Part shown: in pieces, positions 55,771-64,000 of the stretch
How the letters are laid out: every line of letters begins with the position of its first letter
Position numbering within the stretch: position 1 is the first letter of the stretch
Assembly (NCBI RefSeq): GCF_910594005.1
Contig: NC_057842.1
Coordinates: forward strand, 63,751,277-63,815,276
DNA: 64,000 nucleotides
Reading direction: 5' to 3'
Origin: Cervus elaphus
Lineage: Eukaryota > Chordata > Mammalia > Artiodactyla > Cervidae
Translations under genes and position numbers: made by a program
The notes under the pieces: generated by a model
Told to the model about the DNA's origin: nothing
Seen by the model: the letters and a program-made list of their open reading frames with translations, nothing else
Databases searched by the model: none

Positions 55771-55805
55771 CGTGAATTCATTTAAAAGATGTGTGCTAAG
55801 CTTTC

Positions 55806-56018
55806 CTGGGGTCTCCATGGTGGCTCAGGCAGTAAAGAAATCTGCCTGCAGTGCGGGAGACCTGGGTTTGATACCTGGGTTGGGAAGATCCTCTGGAGAA
55901 GGGCATAGCAACCCACTCCAGCATCTTGCCTGGAGAATTCCATGGACAGAGGAGCCTGGAGGGCTACAGTCCATGGGGTCACAGGGAGGTGGACACGACT
56001 GAGCGACTAAGCACACAA
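55806..56018 (+). mobile_element. Bov-tA SINE
   Basis: Plus-strand Bov-tA, full length, with 'tccatggtggctcaggcagt' at the head and 'cacgactgagcgactaagca' at the tail. It is the third SINE in the same orientation in a row. Confidence 0.92.
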
Positions 56019-56029
56019 GTCTTACTGAG

Positions 56030-57075
56030 TATCCAGTGTCCTTAGGCACTAGGGACAAAGAATTCAAAAAGACATGGTTTCTGCTCCCAAATGAAATGAA
56101 TGAAAAAGGGAGGGATAATATTAAAATATGTGTGGTAGTTCCACAAACACATATGAATTAAATAAAAAAGCGAGTGGGGATGCTGAAGTATGTATGAAGG
56201 AGCACAGATAGAAGACCACATTACCTGGGTTGGGATTTCAAGGGCTGGCTCCCTGGAGGAGGCAGCAGGAAATAACTCACACAGCATCCATAGGAATTAA
56301 CTCGTATGACGGAGAGGAGGTGGCCCAGAAGAAGAAGTCACTGGTGGAAAAGGAGCAGAGCTTGAGAGAACAAGAAGCGCTCTGAGAGCTGCCAGAAGAT
56401 TAACCAGAGGAGAACGAGTGTGCGCAGGTGGCCAGATGAGACGCAGGAGAGACGGGGCTGGGGGCCTCAAAAGAGTTTACAGGTGCATTCTAAGAGCAGT
56501 GTAGGACCTCCCTGGTGGTCCAGTAGCTAAGACTCCCGTGCTCCCAGTGAGGGGTTCCGAGCTCAATCCCTGGTCAGGGAACTGGATCCTGCATGCTGCA
56601 ACTAAGACCCAGTGCAGCCAATAAACAAAGGAGAGCAGTATGGAGATGGACCGCTGTGAAATGAGGGGGAGAAGCAGAGAGATTCTTTGAAAAATTATTG
56701 GAAGAGCCCACGGGAGGAATGATGAGAAGCTGAACTAAGGAACTGGCTGAATAATCCTGCCGTTAAATGACATGGCAAGTGCTAGAGACAAAAATGTCAG
56801 CTGGCAGATGGATTCGCTGTGTGGACTCTGAGGAGCCTGCAGAGCAATCAGACACAAGCTTCTGGCTAGAGTACACATGTGGGAAATGAGTGTGTTTAAA
56901 GGATGAGTGAGGTTAAAATCACCCCATGTGAAGAAAAAGAGGAAGAGTGACCTCATGATAGAACTTTTAGGAGTGACATTTCATAGGGGACAAAAGGTGA
57001 TGAGCCTGAAAAATAGTGGATCATCCAAGAGGAAGAAAACCAAGAAACAGCAGCATCAAAGAAGCTTTAAAACTG
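56030..57075 (+). mobile_element. Old repeat (unnamed) split by a CHR SINE
   Basis: A decayed long repeat of the same general type as 15360 and 40245, beginning 'gtccttaggcactagggaca' and continuing as A/G-rich text beyond the CHR SINE at 56501. Assignment is tentative; the block to 57075 may include unique sequence. Confidence 0.35.
56501..56631 (+). mobile_element. CHR-type SINE with 8-bp target duplication
   Basis: Plus-strand short CHR flanked by agagcagt (56493-56500 and 56632-56639). It begins 'gtaggacctccctggtggtc' and ends 'gtgcagccaataaacaaag'. Confidence 0.9.
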
Positions 57076-57077
57076 TG

Positions 57078-57287
57078 GACTGGGACGTCCCTGGCAGCCC
57101 AGGGGTTGGTGCTTCGCCTTGCAAGGCAGGGGGTGACGTTCGAGCCCTTGCTGGGAAGCTGAGATCCCACATGCCTCAGGGCCAAAAACCAAAACCTAAA
57201 ACAGAAACAATATTGTGATTAGTTCAATAAAGACTTTTTAAATGATACACATCAAAAAAACTTTAAAAAAAGAAAAAAAAACTGGAC
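57078..57287 (+). mobile_element. CHR-2-like SINE with long tail
   Basis: Plus-strand CHR, 'ggacgtccctggcagcccag', with the box-like 'gttcgagcccttgctgggaa' and the tail series 'cctaaaacagaaacaatatt', 'ttcaataaagactttttaaa'. The flanks share an aaact-ggact-like direct repeat (about 57068-57077 and 57288-57297). Confidence 0.82.
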
Positions 57288-57439
57288 TACCTGCTGGAGG
57301 ATCAGTATAAAAGCTTATAGAACATGAGAAATAGAGTTACAATTGGGCTTTGCTCTTTGTCTTCCTGAGTACCGTATTTTACACTGAGCACCTGTCTATG
57401 GGAGGATTAAATTTGTTACATAGGAAATATAAAGAAGGG

Positions 57440-57490
57440 ACACAATATTAATATAACATTGCAAATCAACTATACTCTAATAAAAATTTT
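57440..57490 (+). mobile_element. L1 3' tail stub
   Basis: Only 'acattgcaaatcaactatac' and an A-rich tail of an L1 3' end are present. Confidence 0.65.
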
Positions 57491-57538
57491 AAAAAAGGAA
57501 AAAACCAACAGCTTTTTACTTCCTTTGCACAAATTGGA

Positions 57539-57760
57539 TGGGTTTCCCAGGTGGCACTATGGCAAAGAACCCACTTGCCAATCCAGGAGACATAAGAGAC
57601 ACAGGTTCCCTCACTGGGTCCGGAGAATCCCCTGGAGGAGGGCATGGCAGCTCGCTGCAGTATTCTTGCCTGGAGAACCCCATGGCAGAGGAGCCTGGCG
57701 AGCTACAGTCCATAGGGTCACAAAGAGTCAGATATGACTGAAGTGACTTAGCACTCACAA
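57539..57760 (+). mobile_element. Bov-tA SINE with 10-bp target duplication
   Basis: Plus-strand Bov-tA flanked by acaaattgga (57529-57538 and 57761-57770). It is the subtype with the 'gagacataagagacacagg' extension. Confidence 0.93.
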
Positions 57761-58084
57761 ACAAATTGGAGAGGTAGCAAGACAATAAACCTTGCTCACC
57801 GGCATGTTTTTCTCAGGAAAAAACAGACTGAAGGACTTGGAATGTGGGGTTTGCTAAGGTGGAGAGCTGTTTCCTAGCCCTACCAACAACCAGGATAAAG
57901 AAGGAAAAACATAGCAAAGAAGAAATAAAAGAGACATCTGTCTGCTTCTGGCTTAGGAGAAGAAAAGAGGGTAGAGGTTGGAAGCTATAAACCTTGTGTG
58001 TCCCCATTTCCCCTCCCTAGACTTCAGGGGGGATGGGCGGGTGTGTTACACAAGCGAAGATAAAAATCAATGATAAATAGAGAT

Positions 58085-58383
58085 GCAGATGTAGAGAATG
58101 CACTTGTGGACCCAGTGAGGGGTGCGGATGGCAAGGCAAGGGTGGGATGAATTGGGAGAGCAGCGCTGAAACATACGCATTCATATGAAAAACAGACAGC
58201 AAATAGGAAGCTGCTGCACAACCCGGGAGCCCAACCCGGCGCCCGTGACACCCAGAGGCGTGGGGGCGAGGGGCAGGAGGGAGGGGACATATGCAACCCT
58301 GCGGCTGGTCCACGCCGTGGCATCGCAGGAGCCACCACTACGCTGTAACGCAACTATCCTCCAGTGGAAAATAAACTTTAAGG
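58085..58383 (+). mobile_element. L1 3'UTR fragment with CpG-rich changes
   Basis: It follows the L1 3'UTR order ('gtagagaatgcacttgtgga', 'gggatgaattgggagagcag', 'catatgaaaaacagacagca', then 'caactatcctccagtggaaa' and the tail). Relative to the other 3'UTR copies here, the middle part (58200-58340) carries many C/G changes and about 15 CpGs. Confidence 0.75.
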
Positions 58384-58655
58384 AATCTCCACACTGTTCG
58401 CTTCTCCATAGTAGATGCATCAACTTACATTTTCACCCACAGTGCAAGAGGGCTCCCTTTTCTCCACATCCTCTCCAACATTTATTGTTTGTAGATTTTT
58501 TGATGAAGGCTATTACATAGGGAGCTCAAGGTGGTACTCTGCGACCTGCTGCAGGGGTAAGATGGGGTGGTGTGAGAGGGGAGTCTGTCATACAGAATGA
58601 AGTAAGTCAGAAAGAAAAAAACAAATATGGTATATTAACCCATATATGTGGAATC
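58384..58655. mobile_element. L1 fragments, inverted then direct
   Basis: 58384-58505 is reverse ORF2 C-terminal sequence ('ggaatctccacactgttcgc', 'gtgcaagagggctccctttt'), whereas 58595-58655 is plus-strand L1 ('cagaatgaagtaagtcagaa', 'catatatgtggaatctagg'). A 5'-inverted small L1 explains this simply; two separate fragments are the alternative. Confidence 0.6.
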
Positions 58656-58660
58656 TAGGG

Positions 58661-58870
58661 GGCTTCCCAGGCGGCACTAGTAAAGAATCTGCCTACTAAT
58701 GCAGGAGATGTAAGAGATGTAGGTTTGATCCCCGGGTGTGGAAGATCCCCTGAAGGAGGAAATGGGAACCCACTCCAGTATTCTTACCTGAAAAATCCCA
58801 CGGTCAGAGGAGCCTGGTGGGCTACTGTCTATGGGGTCGCAAAGAGTCTGACAGAGCAGAGCGATTGAAC
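58661..58870 (+). mobile_element. Bov-tA SINE
   Basis: Plus-strand Bov-tA, from 'ggcttcccaggcggcactag' to 'gagcgattgaacatgcagg', inserted at the end of L1 sequence. Confidence 0.92.
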
Positions 58871-58879
58871 ATGCAGGAG

Positions 58880-59325
58880 GGTTAAGTCAGTCAGGACGTG
58901 GATGGATCCCAGCAAAGAGGACAAGTCAAGGGGCACAAGCTGCAGACTGTCTATAAAAGGGCCAGCAGCACCCATTCAGCCAAGAGAAACTGACCTTGAG
59001 ACCAGATGACTGCAAGCATACCTCCCAGGACCAGCACAAGCCCCGACACACGGGGGTCCCTCCTCAGAGCAAGGAGCAGGAGCTGGTGTGTGAGAGACTG
59101 AGTAAATATCACCGCAGAGACAAAACCAAACTGATGACACATTGTTTATCCATATGATATATTCAATATGTTTTCCCGCTAGTCCATGGATAATAGCTCA
59201 GGGGAAAAAATGAGATTCATTGCAGGGAACATAAAGAGTTTTTTTCTTCAGATTAGAGTGTAAAGCAACCTTGCTACATAGGAGGAAAATGGGAATTGAC
59301 ATTTTCCAGAGTAGAGTCTGTGCAT
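58880..59325. other. Unassigned sequence with a TATA-like motif
   Basis: No gene recognised. A consensus-like TATA motif ctataaaagggc occurs at about 58951-58962 without other visible promoter elements or a coding exon downstream. Confidence 0.35.
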
Positions 59326-59330
59326 GCTGC

Positions 59331-59480
59331 ATGCTAAGTCACTTCAGTCGTGTCCAACTCTTTGTGACCCCACGAATTGTAGCCCATGAGGCGCCTCTGT
59401 CCGTGGGATCCTCCAGACAAGAAAACTGGAGTGAATTGCCGTATCTTTCTCCAGGAGATCTTCCCAAACCAGGGGTTGAA
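59331..59480 (-). mobile_element. Bov-tA SINE, 5'-truncated
   Basis: Reverse Bov-tA starting 'atgctaagtcacttcagtcg' and stopping at 'accaggggttgaaag', so the tRNA head is missing. Confidence 0.9.
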
Positions 59481-59484
59481 AGAA

Positions 59485-60090
59485 TACTAATTCTTCAGAG
59501 TTGACAGATATTATACAGGAACAAAAATAAATAAAAATTAAAACTGTATGGTCCTTTAAATTGGACTAAAAAATAAACAAAAATTATTTAATGCAAAGTC
59601 TTCTGAGAGCATTTGCCTTGCTTACAAAACTTCTGAATCTGCAGGAGAAAAATATGATACACCCCATTTCCCACTTAGCTGTCTGAGAAATTAGTTTTCA
59701 CAGACCATCTCTATCTGAAAGACTTTTGGAAACACTTCTAGCTTTTAAAAATAGAGCTGCTGCCACATCTTAGAACTACAGTTTAGACCATTGGGATCAT
59801 GAGCCCTCTAGGCCACTGCCTTCCCCTCTACTGTGGTTCATCTGTTGACAACTTGAAACATTGCTCAACGGGGAAAAAGCAAGGCTAGCCCAGAGCAAAA
59901 CTCTGAAGCAGAAGAAACTAACATTTGGTGAGCACAGAATTCCACCTTCGGAATTCCTCCACTCCAGACTTATTTCTTCTCCCTCCTTTTCTAATAAAAT
60001 TGTTCAGACTTTTTTGTTTATCCTAAACTACATTGATCATTTACAGACAACGACAGTGGACCAACCACACTAGTTCACTCCTCTTTCTCA
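59485..60090. other. Unassigned sequence
   Basis: No feature is recognised. AT-rich at the left end. Confidence 0.35.
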
Positions 60091-60094
60091 CAAG

Positions 60095-60425
60095 TGGCAG
60101 AAAGGGTAAGAGTCTGGAATCAGACTGCCTAGGTTTTGTTTGAATCCTGCCTCCACACTTTCTAACTGGATGATGATCTTTTCTTTCTTTCTTTCTTTTG
60201 GTTGTGCCAGGTCTTAGCTGTGGCATGCAGGACCTAATTCCCTGACCAGAGGCCAAACCCTGACCCCCTGCATTGGCAGCCCGGAGTCTTAACTACTAGA
60301 CTGCTAGGGAAGTTCCCTGCAGGATGATCTTAGGAAAGTTGTTAATACTTAAACTCCCTGACATCAGGGTCATTATCTGCAAAGTAGATTGAATAAGAGT
60401 ACCTGCTTATTGTACTGAAAGTAGT
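60095..60425 (+). mobile_element. MIR SINE split by a CHR SINE
   Basis: The MIR 5' half (60095-60171, 'gtaagagtctggaatcagac' and 'gcctaggttttgtttgaatc') and 3' half (60332-60425, 'ggtcattatctgcaaagtag') are separated by a CHR SINE with target duplication gatgatctt. The order and joint restore a normal MIR layout. Confidence 0.75.
60181..60322 (-). mobile_element. CHR-type SINE with 9-bp target duplication
   Basis: Reverse short CHR flanked by gatgatctt (60172-60180 and 60323-60331). It starts with a (ttct)n tail and 'ggttgtgccaggtcttagct' and ends 'ctgctagggaagttccctgc'. Confidence 0.9.
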
Positions 60426-60473
60426 TATTTTATATGCATGTTAAATGTCCTAACAGTTTAGGACACAGTACAT

Positions 60474-60692
60474 CAGACTTCCCAGGTGGCGCTAGCGGTG
60501 AAGAATGCACCTGCCAATGCAAGAAACATAGGAGACTCAGGTTTGATCCCTGGGTTTGAAAGATCCCCTGGAGGAGGGCGTGGCGACCCACTCCTGTATG
60601 CTCGCCTGGAGAATCCCCGTGGACAGAGGAGCCTGGCGGGCTGCAGTCCTTGGGGTCACAAGGAGTCAGACACAACTCAGCAACAGAAACAG
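60474..60692 (+). mobile_element. Bov-tA SINE
   Basis: Plus-strand Bov-tA, full length, 'acttcccaggtggcgctagc' to 'cagacacaactcagcaacag'. CpGs are well preserved (gcgctagcgg, gggcgtggcgac), suggesting youth. Confidence 0.93.
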
Positions 60693-60701
60693 TATCTTTT
60701 G

Positions 60702-60805
60702 TTTATTTAATCCATCACTCTTCTGTATTTAATCTGTCACTCTTCTGTATTTAATCCGTCACTCTTCTGTATTTAATATGTCACTTTTCTTTATTTAGTC
60801 TGTCA
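60702..60805. repeat. 22-bp minisatellite, about 4.5 copies
   Basis: The unit 'tttaatctgtcactcttctg'+ta repeats with starts at 60706, 60728, 60750, 60772 and 60794, an exact 22-base period with one to three substitutions per unit. It directly follows the tail of the Bov-tA SINE. Confidence 0.92.
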
Positions 60806-60809
60806 ACAG

Positions 60810-61055
60810 ATATTTAGGTTGTTTCTATGTCTTAGCTACAGTGACTGGTGATGCCGTGAACATGAGAGTACTAAGTATTATTCATTTGATATTTAGCAAA
60901 ATTCCATCATAAGTGTAGATACTAAAGTGGAACTTAAAATGTAAAAACATTTACATTTGGGAGAATTAGATGAAGGTGGTCAAATGGTACAAACTTCCAG
61001 TTATAAAATAAATAAATTCTATGGATGTAATGTACACCATAATCATTGTATTAAT
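60810..61055. other. Unassigned sequence, possibly L1
   Basis: AT-rich. The start ('ctgtcaacagatatttaggt', 'gttgtttctatgtcttagct') resembles reverse L1 ORF2 C-terminal sequence but is too short and diverged for a firm call. Confidence 0.35.
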
Positions 61056-61059
61056 AGTT

Positions 61060-61215
61060 AACACCGCTATAGGGTGTATTTTAAAGTTGCTAAAAGAATA
61101 AATCCTTAAAGTTCTCATCACAAGAAAATAAAAACATCTTTTGTAACTACGTGAGGTGATGGATGTTGACTAAACTTATTGTGGTAATCATTTCACAATA
61201 GATGTAAGTCAAGTC
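61060..61215 (+). mobile_element. L1M 3' end fragment
   Basis: A diverged relative of the 9128-9595 end: 'ttgctaaaagaataaatcct', 'gttctcatcacaagaaaata', 'tattgtggtaatcatttcac'. Confidence 0.65.
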
Positions 61216-61217
61216 AC

Positions 61218-61735
61218 CAGCTTTTTCTACTGTAGAGATGTTTGTTTATTAAATATAAGTGACAAACATCCATCTAGGAATTGCCTTCTCTAGCAGAACC
61301 TTTGTTTAATTTAGCCTGGCACGCTCTCTCTCTCTCACTGAGACAGTGAGGGTAGTTCAGGAGGAGAAAAGACAGCTGTCACAGATTTTTTCTGAAAGCC
61401 TTATCTCCAGCCATTACTTCCCTCCTAGACCCGGTTCTGCATTTCTTATGACTGCTGGGCACGTCTACCCAGAAGTCTCACTAACACCTTGACTCCATAT
61501 GACTAAAACTACAACTTCTTTCTCAACCACTCATTCTGCTGACCTCAAACATCCACTCAAAATCCCATCAAGCACTTCATTCAATTTGCTACTATATTTC
61601 TTAAGTTGGTAACAAGCTGATGGAAAAAGTTAGACTCTTCCAAACAAAAAAGAAGTGCCTTCATGTTAAGCCAGCTCTGTGGAAAATAATTTTCTATCTC
61701 CAGGTGAGATCACAAGCAGGTTTCTTGATTTTACA
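61218..61735. other. Unassigned sequence
   Basis: No gene is recognised; a short (CT)n run lies at 61324-61337. Confidence 0.35.
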
Positions 61736-61739
61736 ACTT

Positions 61740-63150
61740 CTTGGTATCAAAAAGTCATCTGAGGACTCCAAGAAGATGGCAGGAATGTGAAGCACCAGGA
61801 ATCTGTCTCCCTATCTAGAAGATAATTGCACTGGAAGCATCTGATATAGCTATTTTAGAGTTTTGGAGTCTATTGAAGACTTAAAGCTTCCAGGCAAAGG
61901 CTTAGACAGTACATTGAGGTCAATTCCAGGTCTTAAAACAGAAACAGCTACCCAGCCCCATGGCAGGCAGTGTGTTCCTTGAACAACTTACAGACAGCTT
62001 GTGGGAGTCACAGTGCACAAAAAGGACCCTGTTCTCCAAATATTTAAGGATCTATTCTCTGATCACTGATTTCTAGCTCAGATTATAAAGCTGCAGATGA
62101 CGAGGTAGGCAGTTGTTGTTGTTGAAACTCCATCCATTATTTCAAGACCATCCATCTGAACTGACTTCCAAGGGATTTAAAGGGTCACCATCTTTTTTTT
62201 CCTTCATTTCCAGCCCCCCCCCTTTTGGAGCCAGATATTAAAGACTAGGACATTCAAAACAACTGCATATATGCAGAAAGTTGGCAGATAACCATGCATG
62301 TCCAGGGAAAGACTCAGAAACTATCTGAGACGACACTAAGTTTATACCTCAGACTGATCCTTGGCATATAGACAATCTACAAGAAACAAAACAAACAAAC
62401 AAACAAACAAACAAAAAACCCAGCAAACCCTTGGGAATGGGGAAAATCTGCTTTCCAGTGTTACTACATTTTTAGATTAAAATGTCCAGCTTTCAACTAC
62501 CACCAAAGGGAAAAAAAAATCATAAGCCAAACAAAGACACAGAAAACTATGGCCCACTTAAATAAATCAACAGAAATTGTCCCTGAAAAAGACCTACTGG
62601 CAGATCCAGTATATAAAGACAATAAAACATTGTCTTAAAGAAGCTCAAAGAACTAAAGAAAAGGTGGGGGGGGGGGGGAAATCAATAAAACAACGTATGA
62701 ACAAAATGGAAATATCAGTAAAGAAATAGAAAACCTAAAGATAACCTAAAAGAAATTCTGGAGCGGAAAATTACAATAAACGAAATGAAAAATTCACTAA
62801 AAGGATTCAAAGGCAGATTCAAGTGGGCAGAATGGAGAATCAGCAAACGTGAAGTCAAGACGATGAAAATTATCAAATCTAAGGAGCAGAAAGAAAAAAG
62901 ATTGAAAAGTAAGGAACCAAGAAAAACTTTGGCACACAATCAAATGACCAAGCACACACATTTTGGCAGTCCTAGTAGGAGAAGAGAGAAAGAAGGAAAA
63001 GGGATAAAAGAATATTTGAAGAAGTAGTGGCTTTAAACTTCCAAAATCTGATGAAAAATGTGAACATAAACATCTAAGACATTCAACCAACTCCAAATAA
63101 GATGAACTCAAAGAGACTACACATTAAAATCAAGCTTTCAAAAAAACAAA
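61740..63150 (+). mobile_element. L1M 5' portion (5'UTR and ORF1), 3' part missing
   Basis: It begins near 'ctccaagaagatggcagg' (61770), an L1-type start, and runs through a 5'UTR with low-complexity insertions to ORF1-like sequence (62640-63150). An 80-codon Lys-rich block is open at 62785-63027. ORF2 and the 3' end are absent. This is the same 5'-only layout as 51128-53520, in the opposite orientation. Confidence 0.6.
62383..62416. repeat. (AAAC)n simple repeat
   Basis: About seven aaac units inside the L1M 5' region. A 15-G run follows at about 62665-62680. Confidence 0.9.
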
Positions 63151-63159
63151 GACAAATGG

Positions 63160-63725
63160 AATATGGGTGAAAGTAGCAAACATTACTTTTTATTAGAAGT
63201 AGTAGAGCAGTTAAACTCAAGAGGGTGGATTTTGGGTTTGGAAAAGTAAAGCTTTAAAGTCTTGTACAAGCCTGGATACTAATTTCCAAATTTTCCTAAG
63301 AATCCTGAACTCCTTTGTGCTTTGAAGAAAAAAATATATACATCTGTAGAGAGAAAGGAGGCTAAGCATTAATGTGGAATTGTGTTATCTCATATGCCTA
63401 CTTTTGAGATTAAATTTAAAAAAAAAAAACACCAAATAAAGACAAAGTCTAGAGATCTCCAGGTCATTTAATGGAATGAGATTTGGAGCAATATATCATC
63501 ATTAAGGTATCTGAAACGTTACTCTTACTTGCCTTTGAAGATCAGGGTGGAACTGGTTTCATGTAGATCTGATCCTTCTCAGCCTGCACTTTTACCCAGA
63601 GCTTTCTAGCTTTCACTGTGTTTCACAGCCAAGCTCCTCAGAGACTAGTTCCTTGTCTCATTGATGACCACCATCTTGGTTGGGCAGAATTTGAGCTTAA
63701 CCACTTCCAGAACTACTCCTGCCAT
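63160..63725. other. Unassigned sequence
   Basis: No gene or repeat is recognised. Confidence 0.35.
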
Positions 63726-63726
63726 G

Positions 63727-64000
63727 CATGAAAGTGAAAGTCGTTCAGTCGTGTCTGACTCTTTGCGACCCCATGGACTGTACAGTCCATGGAATTCTCC
63801 AGGCCAAAACAGTGGAGTGGGTAGCCAATCCCTTCTCCAGGGGATCTTCCCAACCCAGGGATCAAACCCAGGTCTCCCACATTGCAGGAGGCTTCTTCAC
63901 CCTCTGAGCCACCAGGGAAGCCCAAGAATACTGGAGTGGGTAGCCTATCCCTTCTCTAGTGGAATTTTCCAACCCAGGAATCAAACTGGGGTCTCCTGCA
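63727..64000 (-). mobile_element. Bov-A2 dimeric SINE, cut by window end
   Basis: A reverse Bov-A2: the first unit 63727-63924 begins 'gaaagtgaaagtcgttcagt' and ends 'gccaccagggaagcccaaga', then a second unit starts 'atactggagtgggtagccta' and continues beyond base 64000. Preserved CpGs suggest a recent copy. Confidence 0.9.

Noticed and set aside
58945..58965. Pol II promoter around ctataaaagggc
   Set aside because: A single TATA-like match without initiator, CpG island or downstream exon is expected by chance in 64 kb.

Overview
The window is mammalian nuclear DNA from a ruminant, almost certainly a bovid. The evidence is the repeat content: many Bov-tA/Bov-A SINEs, several BovB (RTE) LINEs, CHR-type tRNA-Glu SINEs and one near-full-length ruminant L1. 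The repeats alone do not separate cattle, buffalo, yak, sheep and goat. I found no convincing host protein-coding exon, no tRNA, rRNA or snRNA gene, no CRISPR array and no bacterial-type operon. It reads as intergenic or deep intronic sequence, and nearly every open frame above 60 codons is retrotransposon sequence or its antisense shadow.

Layout. 1-5 kb: a CHR SINE, then an ancient L1 ORF2 split by a Bov-tA SINE and a 1.5-kb 5'-truncated BovB. 5-13 kb: mostly unassigned sequence with an L2/L1 mosaic (8.5-9.7 kb), a CHR SINE with a 12-bp target duplication and a probable solo LTR (11.3-11.9 kb). 13-19 kb: SINEs, a tiny L1 tail and a BovB 3' fragment. 19.2-23.3 kb: a clear nest, with a CHR SINE split by an inverted (twin-primed) BovB that is itself split by an L1/SINE insert; both inner insertions keep readable target-site duplications. 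25-26 kb: an L1 with an 18-bp duplication that contains a SINE with its own 12-bp duplication.

31.0-39.8 kb holds a near-complete L1 of about 8.8 kb. Its 5'UTR is very long and carries eleven full copies of a 50-bp tandem unit, a SINE-derived block and a later Bov-tA2 dimer. ORF1 and ORF2 follow, both broken by stops or frameshifts, then a G-rich 3'UTR. The ORF2 endonuclease, reverse-transcriptase and Cys-rich motifs are still legible.

39.9-64 kb is a layered field of old repeats (MIR, L1M, a hAT-like element, an LTR-like element) overprinted by Bov-tA, Bov-A2 and CHR SINEs, densest at 54.8-60.7 kb. Two L1M copies here keep 5' ends and lack 3' ends, the reverse of usual truncation.

Nothing here is a new multigene system. 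The value lies in readable insertion histories: twin priming, nested target duplications, two poly(T)-only insertions flanked by direct repeats, a tandem-array L1 promoter region and a degenerate 75-78-bp repeat at 50.7-51.0 kb. Family names come from recognition of consensus features by eye, and boundaries are accurate to roughly 5-20 bases unless a target duplication fixes them.
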